In this document: piece after piece, positions 26,556-35,350 of the stretch | How positions within the stretch are numbered: the stretch's first letter is position 1 | Layout: each line of letters starts with the position of its first letter | The notes under the pieces: model-generated | Databases searched by the model: none | Seen by the model: only the letters and a program-made list of their open reading frames with translations | Told to the model about the DNA's origin: nothing | Made by a program: the position numbers and the translations under genes | Assembly: GCA_020881235.1 (NCBI GenBank) | Contig: JAJIYK010000014.1 | Span: forward strand, 1 to 45,012 | DNA: 45,012 bases | Direction of reading: 5' to 3' | Source of the DNA: Rickettsia endosymbiont of Oxypoda opaca | GTDB lineage: Bacteria; Pseudomonadota; Alphaproteobacteria; Rickettsiales; Rickettsiaceae

Positions 26556-27755
26556 ATGCACGAAAATAATACTCCGGAAAAATCTTCTGGCTCAATAATA
26601 GAATGGATCGACTATAGATTACCCATTTTTTCCTTTTTAAAACATTTTAGTCAGTATCAAACTCCTAAAAATTTAAGTTATTTGTGGAATTTAGGCTCGA
26701 TAGCCGGCATTGCGTTAGTAATTCAAATAATTACCGGCGTAGTTTTGGCGATGCACTATACGCCTCATGTCGATTATGCTTTTGATAGCGTCGAGAAAAT
26801 AATGCGTAACGTTAATTACGGCTGGTTGATACGTTATACGCATGCAGTCGGGGCTTCGATGTTTTTCGCTGCCGTGTATTTACATATTTGTCGAGGGCTA
26901 TATTACGGTTCATACAAAGCACCACGTGAATTGCTTTGGCATATCGGTATTATTATTTTCCTAACCATGATGGCAACAGCTTTTATGGGTTATGTACTCC
27001 CTTGGGGACAAATGAGTTACTGGGGAGCAACGGTAATTACTAATTTATTTTCGGCCATTCCGTTTGTCGGTAAGTCTATAGTTACCTGGCTGTGGGGCGG
27101 ATTCTCGGTTGATAACCCCACTCTTAATAGATTCTTTGCACTGCATTATTTGCTGCCGTTTATTATTGTTGCACTTGTGTTATTGCATATCGTAGCTTTG
27201 CACCGGCACGGCTCAAATAACCCTAAGGGGATTGATGTTAAAACCCCTAAAGATACTATTCCTTTTCATCCATATTATACTGTTAAGGATTTTGTCGGAT
27301 TCGGCATTTATTTTATAATATTTGCCTATTTTATCTTTTATCAGCCGAATTATCTAGGACATCCCGATAATTACATACCGGCGAACCCGTTAGTAACGCC
27401 GGCACATATCGTCCCTGAATGGTATTTTTTACCCTTCTATGCAATATTGCGAGCCGTGCCGTCAAAGCTTGGAGGGGTATTGCTAATGTTTTCAAGTATA
27501 TTTGTGTTATTTGTTCTGCCTTGGCTTGATAGCTCAAAGGTAAGGAGTAGCAATTACCGACCTATCTATCGCATTGCTTTCTGGATATTTATTGCGGATT
27601 GTTTACTGCTCGGTTATTTAGGCGGTCAACCGGCAGAAGAGCCGTATATTACGTTAAGTCGTTTTGCTGCAAGCTATTATTTCTTTCATTTTTTAGTCGC
27701 ATTGCCGTTAATTAGCAAATACGAAAAGCCGTTACCGCTACCGGAGGAGTTATAA
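26556..27755 (+). CDS. petB: Cytochrome b of the bc1 complex
   Basis: Cytochrome b holds the two b hemes and the quinol oxidation and quinone reduction sites. The 399 residues show about eight spans, the paired heme histidines in [20 protein letters not shown] and [20 protein letters not shown], the Qo-site PEWY motif in [19 protein letters not shown] and an N-terminal [13 protein letters not shown]. It is a full-length fused cytochrome b of the mitochondrial and alphaproteobacterial type. petC does not follow directly because an RDD-family gene intervenes. Confidence 0.97.
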   Translation: MHENNTPEKSSGSIIEWIDYRLPIFSFLKHFSQYQTPKNLSYLWNLGSIAGIALVIQIITGVVLAMHYTPHVDYAFDSVEKIMRNVNYGWLIRYTHAVGASMFFAAVYLHICRGLYYGSYKAPRELLWHIGIIIFLTMMATAFMGYVLPWGQMSYWGATVITNLFSAIPFVGKSIVTWLWGGFSVDNPTLNRFFALHYLLPFIIVALVLLHIVALHRHGSNNPKGIDVKTPKDTIPFHPYYTVKDFVGFGIYFIIFAYFIFYQPNYLGHPDNYIPANPLVTPAHIVPEWYFLPFYAILRAVPSKLGGVLLMFSSIFVLFVLPWLDSSKVRSSNYRPIYRIAFWIFIADCLLLGYLGGQPAEEPYITLSRFAASYYFFHFLVALPLISKYEKPLPLPEEL

Positions 27756-27817
27756 AAGCCTCTTATAATGATGTGATAGTTATAAGCGTAGGAACGACAT
27801 TTATAGAGAAGAATATT

Positions 27818-28444
27818 ATGAAACAAACAAACTGGGCTGAACCACAAAAAGTAACAGCTTCACATGCTTGGCGTAGATGGGCGGCAAGAATAATAGATTA
27901 CAATATAAATACAGTAATAATGGCATTTTTAATAGTTTATACAAAAGGTAAAATTCTAAATTCTATTTTTATACCAAGTATTATGAGCAGGTTTTTAGCC
28001 TCAGGTAATAATTCTTTGACCTTTTTTGTAATAAATATGATAATCTTTAGTTTAATATTTCATTTTTATTCAACTTTTATTAATGCTTTTTTGCTTTATT
28101 TAACTGGTTATACAATAGGTAAGCTGTTATTAGGAATAAAAATATTAAATAATAATAATAAACGTCCAAATTTTTTTAAATTACTTTTGCGTGAAATATT
28201 AGTTTTATTGAAAGGTTTAGGGATAGGAATGCCATTGATAGCAGATTTAGCAAATTTTTTATCTTATAAACATTTAATTTTTAATCAAGCCACAAGCTGG
28301 GATAAACGACTTAATCTAAAAGTATTATATCGTAAACAACCTCATTATTTTACAAATATTATTTTATCAATAACAATATTGTTTACTTTAATATACTCTT
28401 ATTTAGACGATTGGATTAAAATTTTAAAACATTATGAAAACTAA
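27818..28444 (+). CDS. RDD-family membrane protein inside the pet operon
   Basis: The 208-residue product from ATG 27818 (MKQTNWAEPQKVTASHAWRR) has the RDD pattern: WRRWAARIIDYNINTVIMAF, then a second span, and a third region LTGYTIGKLLLGIKILN with the conserved Gly-Lys-Gly. Four hydrophobic segments are visible. RDD proteins are poorly understood; some affect ion transport. The gene lies 62 bases after petB, and its last 11 bases overlap the petC start, so petC translation may be coupled to it. Its codons look more AT-rich than its neighbours. The frame is open to 27773 but with no better start. Confidence 0.82.
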   Translation: MKQTNWAEPQKVTASHAWRRWAARIIDYNINTVIMAFLIVYTKGKILNSIFIPSIMSRFLASGNNSLTFFVINMIIFSLIFHFYSTFINAFLLYLTGYTIGKLLLGIKILNNNNKRPNFFKLLLREILVLLKGLGIGMPLIADLANFLSYKHLIFNQATSWDKRLNLKVLYRKQPHYFTNIILSITILFTLIYSYLDDWIKILKHYEN

Positions 28445-29186
28445 ACTTCTTATTCTCATTATTATACTATTGACTTCAAGCTTAACGTTCGCTAATGAGG
28501 CTTTACCTCCAAAGGAGTTAAATTGGCCGTTTGATGGAGTGTTCGGTAGTGTTGACCGTGAGGCAGCCCAAAGGGGCTTTCAGGTTTATAAAGAAGTATG
28601 TAGCGTTTGCCACGGACTATATAATTTATCTTACCGGAACTTAAAAGATATCGGCTTTTCCGAAGATGAAATAAAGGAAATAGCAAAAGGTTACACTGTT
28701 AAGGACGGTCCGAACGATGAGGGTGAAATGTTTGATAGACCCGCTTTGCCGGCTGATCATTTTGTGCAGCCCTATCCAAATGAGCAAGCAGCAAGAGCCG
28801 CAAATAACGGTGCTTATCCGCCGGATTTGTCATTGATTATTAAAGCTCGTCATGATGGAGCCGATTATTTATATTCTTTGCTTACCGGTTATGCCGATGC
28901 ACCTGCCGGCTTTAAATTAATGTCGGGGCTAAGCTATAACCCGTATTTTGCCAATGATCAAATTGCTATGCCGCCGCCGCTCACAAACGGGCAAGTGACT
29001 TATATAGACGGCACGCCTGCAACTGTTGAGCAAATGAGTAGAGACGTTGCCGTATTTTTGCAATGGGCAGCAGAACCGGAAATGGAGCACCGTAAATCGA
29101 TGGGACTTAAAGTAATGATGTTTTTAATAGTATTTACTATATTATTTTATATTGCTAAAAACCGCATCTGGTCAGATTTTAAATAA
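28434..29186 (+). CDS. petC: Cytochrome c1 of the bc1 complex
   Basis: Cytochrome c1 passes electrons from the Rieske protein to soluble cytochrome c. The 250 residues have a signal peptide (MKTKLLILIIILLTSSLTFA), the heme c site in YKEVCSVCHGLYNLSYRNL, the axial methionine motif DQIAMPPPLTNGQVTY and a C-terminal membrane anchor (LKVMMFLIVFTILFYIAKNR). No ribosome site precedes the ATG, which lies inside the end of the RDD gene, so coupling is likely. Confidence 0.96.
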   Translation: MKTKLLILIIILLTSSLTFANEALPPKELNWPFDGVFGSVDREAAQRGFQVYKEVCSVCHGLYNLSYRNLKDIGFSEDEIKEIAKGYTVKDGPNDEGEMFDRPALPADHFVQPYPNEQAARAANNGAYPPDLSLIIKARHDGADYLYSLLTGYADAPAGFKLMSGLSYNPYFANDQIAMPPPLTNGQVTYIDGTPATVEQMSRDVAVFLQWAAEPEMEHRKSMGLKVMMFLIVFTILFYIAKNRIWSDFK

Positions 29187-29246
29187 AGGGTAAATTTCAC
29201 TAGCAACGGTTTTCGGTATTTTTGATACTATAAATTAATTTATTAC

Positions 29247-29274
29247 TTGACTATTGCTATTACTTAGGTATCAT
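29247..29274 (+). promoter_or_regulatory. Candidate promoter upstream of a structured RNA
   Basis: TTGACT (29247-29252) and TATCAT (29269-29274) are separated by 16 bases, predicting a start near 29281. No open reading frame begins downstream; the next object is the three-stem structure at 29341. This fits an independent small-RNA gene following petC. Confidence 0.4.
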
Positions 29275-29340
29275 ACTTAATCTAATGATGCTTAACTTCC
29301 ATCGTTGATAATACCAACTTTAAAAAATCTTGGTTTTTAT

Positions 29341-29430
29341 GCCGAGAGCCCTCTATCTTTTATATATGCATAAAAGGTAGAGGAGGTTGTTTATACAACG
29401 ACTGAAGTTAGCTCTCGGCACCATTTTTAT
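29341..29430 (+). ncRNA. Candidate structured small RNA with three-way junction and terminator-like end
   Basis: A perfect 9-pair stem, gccgagagc (29341-29349) with gctctcggc (29411-29419), encloses a 14-pair hairpin, cctctatcttttat (29350-29363) with ataaaaggtagagg (29370-29383, one G-U), and a 5-pair hairpin gttgt/acaac (29386-29399). After the outer stem comes accattttt, so the closing stem could also act as an intrinsic terminator. It is unlike the palindromic repeats elsewhere in the window. It ends in ACC-A like a tRNA acceptor, but no T-arm (GTTCGA) or anticodon arm is present. It could be a small RNA or an elaborate petC terminator; the reverse strand would fold too. Confidence 0.45.
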
Positions 29431-29454
29431 CAGATATTAATTTTTGTAGATAGT

Positions 29455-29925
29455 AGGCTTTGCTGCATGGCTCGAAAAACCCCGTCATTGAGAAGGCACA
29501 AAGGCATTATTGCATGGCTCTAGAACTTGCCCAAACGTTATTGCGAGCGACTGAAAGGAGTACGGCAATCCAATTTTTGTCATGCCGAACTCGTTCCGGC
29601 ATCTTTTTTGTAGAACCTGAAATAAATTCAGGATGGCTATTATTTTATTAAATTGCCACAGCCACTTCGTGGCTAGCGTTGTTGCATGGATAGGTTAAAG
29701 CATATTCTATGTCATTCCCGCTTTCGCGGGAATCTAGAGAATATTTAAGCAAATTATATAGTAAATTTTTATATAATTTTACTTATTTTAAGTGTTTTTT
29801 CTGGATTCCTGCTTTTAGCTAGAATGACATATAGCACTTTTCTTGCTCCACGCAACAATTCTTTCGTGGCTTCGCAATGACGGATTTTTATTAATTTCTT
29901 GGTCCATGCAACGATGTTTGTCTAA
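29455..29925. repeat. Array of degraded palindromic repeats
   Basis: Several fragments follow one another: tgctgcatggctcgaaaa, gtcattgagaaggc, a ttattgcatggctc arm, gcgagcgactgaaagg with ggcaatcc, then gttgttgcatggata, and an element with gtcattcccgctttcgcggg to ttttagctagaatgac, ending in tccatgcaacgatg. No gene is supported in this part of the 763-base petC to 29949 gap. Confidence 0.68.
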
Positions 29926-29949
29926 TATCAAGGGGATAGGTAAAGGATA

Positions 29950-30927
29950 CTATTCTGATTGTGTATTAGGTTTGAGGTATTTAGAATGACCCGTTTTATA
30001 AAAGTGACATATCTGTTCAATATAATTACGAAAATCCGTATTTTCTTTAGCTAAACGGTTCGCCGTATCCCAGTCTATTTCTTGCCGTTCTTTTGCCGGA
30101 ATTTTAATATAGCTTTCTAAAGGGTCATCTATATTAAGCTCAATAACACCAATCCCATGTAAGTTGCATAGTATTGTTAGTTCTTTTATTGTATTTTTAC
30201 CTTGAATTTCTGTGGTAACTAAATATCCCAAATTAGCCCAAGAAGAATTGCTAACAGCTTGAAAAAATACTTCACGAACATTGACCGGATTAATGAATGT
30301 TTTTACTTCATATGAGGTTAATTTTGTTTTTTTGTTAAAATATTCCCTTACACAATCTTTGATTTCACGATTCCAATCAGTACTTAGATCTTCTACTCCA
30401 ACAATATCGGGATATAACCATTTATTACCGTTCCGCCCACGCTTGTTGGCTGAACGTTTTTCGTTAATGCGATGACTATATATATTGAGCTCTGAGTGTA
30501 AATATGTGGATAATTTACTATATAAATCTTTTTCTTTTAGCAAAGGCTGGTTTTGTGAAGAAGAGATAGAAGTATTAAACATCTCTGCCTGCTCAACTTC
30601 TTCTGTATCGATCTCTGCCTGCTTAGCTTCTTCTATATCGGTTTTTTCGGTATAGTAATATTTACGAGGTCGTCCTTCTATCGTTTTAATTTGAGGGTAC
30701 TTCTTCTGTAAGCTTGGTCGAATCGTTCCGATTTCACCTGCAATTTGTCCGATCAAAGCCTTATCATCTATTAATAATATTTTGGTTGCTTTACTTCTTT
30801 GTCGTTTTTCTTCGTATTCTCTAGGATAATTTTTAAAAATTTCTTTGGCAAGCTCGCGAGCTGTAAATTTCTCGTTAGAGTGTTTTTGTAAAAATTCAGG
30901 AATAATTTTTGGTAAATTTAATGTCAT
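29950..30927 (-). CDS. Uncharacterised protein with winged-helix N-terminus and PD-(D/E)XK-like C-terminus (HrgA/COG2958-like)
   Basis: Function unproven. From the start at 30927 it has 325 residues. The N-terminus (MTLNLPKIIPEFLQKHSNEK, then FTARELAKEIFKNYPREYEE) looks like a winged-helix domain used for DNA contact. The middle is acidic and repetitive (EEAKQAEIDTEEVEQAEMFN). The C-terminal half shows a possible nuclease core: WLYPDIVGVEDLS, then SYEVKTFINPVNVREVFFQA, giving D and E-X-K in the right order. This resembles the COG2958/HrgA family near restriction systems, from memory. The frame extends 32 codons upstream, but those codons are repeat sequence. A start at 30945 is equally possible; neither has a good ribosome site. 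Confidence 0.75.
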   Translation of the reverse strand: MTLNLPKIIPEFLQKHSNEKFTARELAKEIFKNYPREYEEKRQRSKATKILLIDDKALIGQIAGEIGTIRPSLQKKYPQIKTIEGRPRKYYYTEKTDIEEAKQAEIDTEEVEQAEMFNTSISSSQNQPLLKEKDLYSKLSTYLHSELNIYSHRINEKRSANKRGRNGNKWLYPDIVGVEDLSTDWNREIKDCVREYFNKKTKLTSYEVKTFINPVNVREVFFQAVSNSSWANLGYLVTTEIQGKNTIKELTILCNLHGIGVIELNIDDPLESYIKIPAKERQEIDWDTANRLAKENTDFRNYIEQICHFYKTGHSKYLKPNTQSE

Positions 30928-30957
30928 ACCTATTCTTATTTTCATTTCTTGCTGATA

Positions 30958-31045
30958 CTGGCATTGGTTGCATGGCTCCCAGAAGGCGTTGTTGCATGGA
31001 TCGAAAAAAGCACTGTATGTCATTCCTGCGAAAACGGGAAGGGCG
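30958..31045. repeat. Fragments of repeat arms
   Basis: Two arms, ggttgcatggctcc and gcgttgttgcatggatcg, are followed by half of the gtcattcctgcgaaaacggg type element. They create the artificial N-terminal extension of the flanking minus-strand frame. Confidence 0.6.
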
Positions 31046-31070
31046 TTGAGAGCGTTTTTATTGTTCTGTT

Positions 31071-31343
31071 TTACCCTTCATGTGTAGCATCATCACCGGC
31101 TAAGTGTACCTCTGCCTTCTCAGGATTTTCTGATGTTCCACCGCCAAGCCCTGTTTTTTCTTTTGCAATTTGTACCGCTTCTTTATGATCGGAGGCATCA
31201 GGGTTAGTAATATGGCTGACATGAACGCCTGTATTATTTTCAACAGATTTATCGGCAGCCCTACCTAATTTATCGGCTTCTTTGTCTAATTGCTTGGTGC
31301 CTTTATCTATTTCTTTACTAAGTTGTTTTCCAAATTTTTTCAT
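31071..31343 (-). CDS. Small charged hypothetical protein
   Basis: I do not recognise this gene. The 90-residue product starts at ATG 31343, five bases after a perfect GGAGG, which is a strong ribosome site by the standards of this window. The N-terminal half is lysine-rich and amphipathic (KFGKQLSKEIDKGTKQLDKE), suggesting a helix or coiled coil that could lie on a membrane. The C-terminal half is Gly/Glu/Asp/His-rich. No cysteine, signal or membrane span is present. It is monocistronic between repeats. Confidence 0.7.
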   Translation of the reverse strand: MKKFGKQLSKEIDKGTKQLDKEADKLGRAADKSVENNTGVHVSHITNPDASDHKEAVQIAKEKTGLGGGTSENPEKAEVHLAGDDATHEG

Positions 31344-31452
31344 AACTACCTCCATAATTTACAGTTTATAATATAATTATAACATTTAACCTGTCATATG
31401 CAAGAATTTTTAGAAAAAAATAGATGGCATTGCTAAATAAAGAAAGATACCT

Positions 31453-31585
31453 TGGAAAATCTACGTCATTGCGAGGAAATTACGAAGTAATTGACGTGGC
31501 AATCTAGGAAAAAATGACAAAAAGTGCTATGAAATTTATTATTTTCTGGATTGCCACGCTCCTTACAGTCGCTCGCAATGACGAT
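31453..31585. repeat. Palindromic repeat (GCGAG/GGCAATC family)
   Basis: The left side is cgtcattgcgagg with aattgacgtggcaatctagg; the right side is ggattgccacgctcc with gctcgcaatgacg. The unit lies between the small hypothetical gene and the nuoM stop and is about 115 bases long. Confidence 0.75.
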
Positions 31586-31617
31586 ATCTATCTTTATTTT
31601 ACAACGCCAGGTTAACT

Positions 31618-33105
31618 TTATTCACAGAGTCTAGCTATTAAATTTTGTACGGATGAATTAAAGACTTTAAAAATAGAGTTTGGCATTAGACCGAAATAAA
31701 TAATTAAAAAACACAAAGGAGCGATCGCAATTATTTCATACGCATATAAATCTTTGAAACTTAGAATCTCTTTATTGTTTATCTCTCCGAGCATCACTTC
31801 TTTGTAAAGTTTTAGCATATAAATTGCACCGAGAATTATCCCCAGTGCTGCCGCAAAAGCAGCCAATATATTAACGTGATAAATACCGAGTAAACTTAAA
31901 AATTCTCCTATAAATCCGCTGCTACCGGGCAAACCGACAGAGCCAAGCATTGCAATCATGAAAAAAACGGCAAGTATCGGCATTTTGTTTGCCACACCGC
32001 CATATTGTGCTATTTCTTTCGTATGTAGCCTTTCGTATAAAGTACCGACTATCAAGAATAAGCAAGAAGATACCACGCCGTGGCTGAGCATTTGAAATAA
32101 AGCACCTTTAATTCCGGCTTCCGTAAAGCTAAAAATACCTGCCGTTACATATCCCATATGGGCAACCGATGAATAGGCAATCATTTTTTTCATATCTTTT
32201 TGTGCTAATGCAACAAGTGAGGCATATATTATTGCTAAAATACTCAAAGCCAACACATAAACGGCAAATTCTTTGGAAGCTATGGGCAGCAAAGGCAGTA
32301 AAACACGTAAAAAGCCGTATCCGCCAAGCTTTAGCAGAATACCGGCAAGTATTACCGAACCGGCAGTAGGAGCTTGAACGTGAGCATCAGGAAGCCAAGT
32401 ATGAAACGGCAGCATTGGGATTTTTACTGCAAAGGCTATAAAAATTGCCCACCATAAAAATTGTTGTGCAAGTAACGGTAAATTAGTAAGTGAGTTACCT
32501 AACTCTACTAAATTGAAACTATGAAATTTACTATAAATATAGATTAACGATAACAGAAAAAACACCGAGCCGAAGAAAGTATATAAAAAGAATTTAAGAG
32601 CGGCATAAACTCTATTTTCTCCGCCCCATATCCCGATAATAATATACATCGGGATTAGTATCACCTCGAAAAAAAGATAAAATAATAATAAATTTATGGA
32701 AGTAAACGCACCTATACAAAAGGATTCAATTAATAAAAAACATAATAAATATTCTTTTATGTATTTTTTAACGGTAAATAAGCTAGCTATTATACAAATA
32801 AGCGTAAGAAAAGAGGTTAAAACTACAAATAATATTGATATACCGTCAACTCCGACATGGAATTCAAGCCCGATTTTCTCGATCCAGCTATAACGCTCAA
32901 CAAATTGATAAGAGGAATTTTTTGAATTAAATTCTATTAATATATAAATGGTTGAAATAAAAGTTAAAACAGAGCTAAGCACCGCTACATACATTGTATA
33001 TATTTGCCTGTTCGGCTTCTTGCTCTGACTAATAAATAATATGATATATAACGCACTTATCAACGGCAGAAAAATACTAATTGATATAATCGGTAATTCT
33101 AACAT
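31618..33105 (-). CDS. nuoM: NADH-quinone oxidoreductase subunit M
   Basis: NuoM is one of three proton-pumping antiporter-like subunits of complex I. The 495 residues carry the complete set of motifs: the TM5 glutamate in LLLFYLFFEVILIPMYIII, the TM7 lysine in IAFAVKIPMLPFHTWLPDAH, then VQAPTAGSVILAGILLKLGG and DMKKMIAYSSVAHMGYV. It is closer to canonical complex I than the three paralogues at 18.8-24.2 kb. It stands alone here without other nuo genes, so complex I genes are scattered. Both ends face repeat-filled spacers. Confidence 0.95.
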   Translation of the reverse strand: MLELPIISISIFLPLISALYIILFISQSKKPNRQIYTMYVAVLSSVLTFISTIYILIEFNSKNSSYQFVERYSWIEKIGLEFHVGVDGISILFVVLTSFLTLICIIASLFTVKKYIKEYLLCFLLIESFCIGAFTSINLLLFYLFFEVILIPMYIIIGIWGGENRVYAALKFFLYTFFGSVFFLLSLIYIYSKFHSFNLVELGNSLTNLPLLAQQFLWWAIFIAFAVKIPMLPFHTWLPDAHVQAPTAGSVILAGILLKLGGYGFLRVLLPLLPIASKEFAVYVLALSILAIIYASLVALAQKDMKKMIAYSSVAHMGYVTAGIFSFTEAGIKGALFQMLSHGVVSSCLFLIVGTLYERLHTKEIAQYGGVANKMPILAVFFMIAMLGSVGLPGSSGFIGEFLSLLGIYHVNILAAFAAALGIILGAIYMLKLYKEVMLGEINNKEILSFKDLYAYEIIAIAPLCFLIIYFGLMPNSIFKVFNSSVQNLIARLCE

Positions 33106-33149
33106 TTGAAACTCTAAAACATTTTTTTCAGCTTAAGGGGATAACGCTT

Positions 33150-33415
33150 GTCATGCCGTGGCTTGACCCTCTAATGTATGAACGTTCCCGATGTCATTCT
33201 AGCTAAAGGCATTGTTGCGTGGATCATAATTTACCGTATTATGGTTATTATAAGTATGGTGTCATACCGTGGCTTGACCACGGTATCCAGAAAAAAACTT
33301 AATAAAAAGACTGGATGCCGTGATCAAGTCACGGCATGACACCGTACGCTTTGCAAAAATTCGATCCACGCAACAATGCATGGCGAGGCACCAAGAGGTA
33401 TCTCGCCATGACGAT
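33150..33415. repeat. Composite palindromic repeat between PCuAC gene and nuoM
   Basis: A half arm (gtcatgccgtggcttgacc) with gtatgaacgttc is followed by a gcattgttgcgtggatcataat arm with the taccgtattatggttatta module. A full palindrome starting gtcataccgtggcttgacc and ending gtcacggcatgac comes next, then gcaaaaattcgatccacgcaacaatgc. It fills most of the 351-base spacer. Confidence 0.77.
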
Positions 33416-33456
33416 CCCGGGAACCATATCTTAAAAGTCTAAATTCAGTTTTTTAG

Positions 33457-33990
33457 TTATTGAGTCGGAGCATTATTTGCTACTTTTACTTTAATTGTTT
33501 TCATAGAGCTGTCATCAAAGAACAAATATACTTTAAATTCATCTCCTTCCTTTAAAGATTGTTTTAAATCATACAGCATTATATGTGCACCGCCAGGCTT
33601 AAGCTCCACGCTAGTTTTCGTAGGTATTACAAGGTTATCTAGTTTTACCATTTTACTAATTCCTTTTTCATCAGTAAAAGTTTGATGAAGTTCTACTTTA
33701 TTGGCGATATCCGACGATACGTTTATTAAATTATAATTAGCACCGCTATCATTTTTAATTATTAAATACATAGCAGAATTATTAATTTTACCTGCCATAC
33801 TTGCTGCAGGTCTTGCCCATGGATTAATAAAGCTAAGATCAGTCATTGCCGTAATAGGTGCATTACTATCAGATTGAGTACCGGAAGAAGGAGCTGCCGC
33901 CGCCGGTGCAGCAGGGGGATTAGTAGAAGTAGCGTAGCTTACGGAGCAAGTTAAACTAGTAAGTAATAAGAGAAGAGTTTTTAAATTCAT
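33457..33990 (-). CDS. Periplasmic copper chaperone, PCuAC family
   Basis: PCuAC proteins carry Cu(I) in the periplasm to the CuA site of cytochrome oxidase. The 177 residues include a signal peptide (MNLKTLLLLLTSLTCSVSYA), an Ala/Pro-rich linker to residue about 45, and the PCuAC domain. It opens with INPWARPAASMAGKINNSAM, then shows the metal-binding pattern: His in VELHQTF, Met in GISKMVKLDN and His-Met in KPGGAHIMLYDLKQSL. The domain appears intact. No Sco or oxidase gene is next to it. Confidence 0.9.
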   Translation of the reverse strand: MNLKTLLLLLTSLTCSVSYATSTNPPAAPAAAAPSSGTQSDSNAPITAMTDLSFINPWARPAASMAGKINNSAMYLIIKNDSGANYNLINVSSDIANKVELHQTFTDEKGISKMVKLDNLVIPTKTSVELKPGGAHIMLYDLKQSLKEGDEFKVYLFFDDSSMKTIKVKVANNAPTQ

Positions 33991-34093
33991 GTTAATACCG
34001 TAAAATAAGTTTATTCATAAGTTATATTAACATGAATAAGCTACAAATCCAATACTCTTTTAGCAATATTACCGGCATTGCCTAAAAAGAACG

Positions 34094-34273
34094 GCGTTGT
34101 TGCATGGCTCGAATTTTTGATGTCATTCTAGCTAAAAGCGGGAATCCAGAAAAAGCACCCAAAACAAGCAAAATTATATAAAAATTTACTATGTAATACG
34201 CTTAAATATTCTCTGGATTCCCGCTTTTAGCTAGAATGACATACAGCACTTTTTTTGATCCATGCAACAACGC
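34094..34273. repeat. MITE-like repeat with alternative inner palindrome
   Basis: The outer ends are gcgttgttgcatgg (34094 onward) and ccatgcaacaacgc (ending 34273), the same ends as at 8566-8716. The inner palindrome is different: gtcattctagctaaaagcgg with gaatccag, against ctggattcccgc with ttttagctagaatgac. The same ends around a different core suggest modular assembly. It fills the spacer between the PCuAC and adaptor genes. Confidence 0.82.
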
Positions 34274-34295
34274 TAGTAAAATATTGAGAGAGCGG

Positions 34296-35348
34296 TTATT
34301 TTTTCTGATCGGTTCTAATTGAAATGACGCTAGACATACCCGGTATTAGGTTAGCATTACTAGGGGCTTCAAAATCTATTAAGACCGGTATACGCTGAAC
34401 GATTTTAGTAAAATTGCCCGTAGCGTTATCAGGCGGAATTAGAGTAAATTTTGAACCAGTTGCCGGTGAGATATTACGAATTCTGCCGTATATTATTTTT
34501 TTCGGTAGAGAATCAAATTGTATTTTTACTTTTAAACCGGGACGGAATTTTTCTATTTGCGTCTCTTTAAAATTAGCTTGAATATACATTGTTTTATCTT
34601 GGACGATAGAAAATAATATCCTACCGGAAACTATATAATTCCCGACTTCTAAACTGCTATTACTAAATATACCGCTCACGGGTGCAATAATTTTAGTATT
34701 TTGTAGACTCCTCTCGGTGATTTTTTTATTCTCCGTCAATTCTTTTAGATTTTCTTCTTCTGCCGATTTCTCAAGGCTTAATAGTAGCAAATTTTGCTTA
34801 GCAATCTGTAAATCTAATTTAGCTTGATTATAGTCGGTTTTTGCTTTTGCAAATAGGTTCTTTGAATCATCTAAGGCTTTGCTACTGGCAAATTTTTCTT
34901 TATTTAACTCCTTAGTTCTAGCAAAATCGGTGGAAATAATCTCAAAGCTTGTCGTCGCTAAACTTAATTTCTCTTCTGCTTGTTCCAGTTTAATTTGCCC
35001 TATTAAAGTCTTCTGATCAATAATTTCTATATTTTTTATTGAGGCATTAATAGAGGCGTCTAACGCATTAAGGCGTGCCTTATAGTCTCTATCGTCAATT
35101 TCACCAATCAGATCACCCTTGTTAACCCTTGTGTTATTAGAGATTAATAAATTGGTTAAGACACCGTTAATCTCAGAACTTACATTTGATATATCGGCAT
35201 CAATATAAGCATTATCGGTAGATTGCGTATTAACCCAGACATAAATACCGTAACCGGCGCTAATTAATGCTATTATAATTATCGCTAACAAATATTTAGC
35301 TAAAGGATGAGTTTTATATTTCTCAATATTTTGAGTCACATTAAGCAT
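34296..35348 (-). CDS. HlyD/EmrA-type membrane fusion adaptor
   Basis: Adaptors of this type bridge an inner-membrane transporter and an outer-membrane channel in drug or toxin efflux. The 350 residues show a cytoplasmic start, one membrane span (residues about 19-41), the lipoyl half-motif STDNAYIDADISNVSSEING, a coiled-coil hairpin (about 85-205, rich in E, K, L) and the second half-motif KIIAPVSGIFSNSSLEVGNY, followed by the beta-barrel region. Closest in type is EmrA. Its start is two bases after pssA ends; no EmrB-type transporter or TolC gene adjoins, so its partner is elsewhere. Confidence 0.88.
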   Translation of the reverse strand: MLNVTQNIEKYKTHPLAKYLLAIIIIALISAGYGIYVWVNTQSTDNAYIDADISNVSSEINGVLTNLLISNNTRVNKGDLIGEIDDRDYKARLNALDASINASIKNIEIIDQKTLIGQIKLEQAEEKLSLATTSFEIISTDFARTKELNKEKFASSKALDDSKNLFAKAKTDYNQAKLDLQIAKQNLLLLSLEKSAEEENLKELTENKKITERSLQNTKIIAPVSGIFSNSSLEVGNYIVSGRILFSIVQDKTMYIQANFKETQIEKFRPGLKVKIQFDSLPKKIIYGRIRNISPATGSKFTLIPPDNATGNFTKIVQRIPVLIDFEAPSNANLIPGMSSVISIRTDQKK

Positions 35349-35350
35349 AG

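Noticed and set aside
29341..29424. tRNA or tmRNA reading of the structured element that ends in ACCA
   Set aside because: The outer stem and ACCA resemble an acceptor, but there is no T-arm with GTTCGA, no D-arm and no usable anticodon loop, and the 14-pair inner hairpin does not fit either RNA.
32169..32369. Plus-strand frame opposite nuoM
   Set aside because: It is an antisense shadow of a full-length conserved NuoM with no features of its own.
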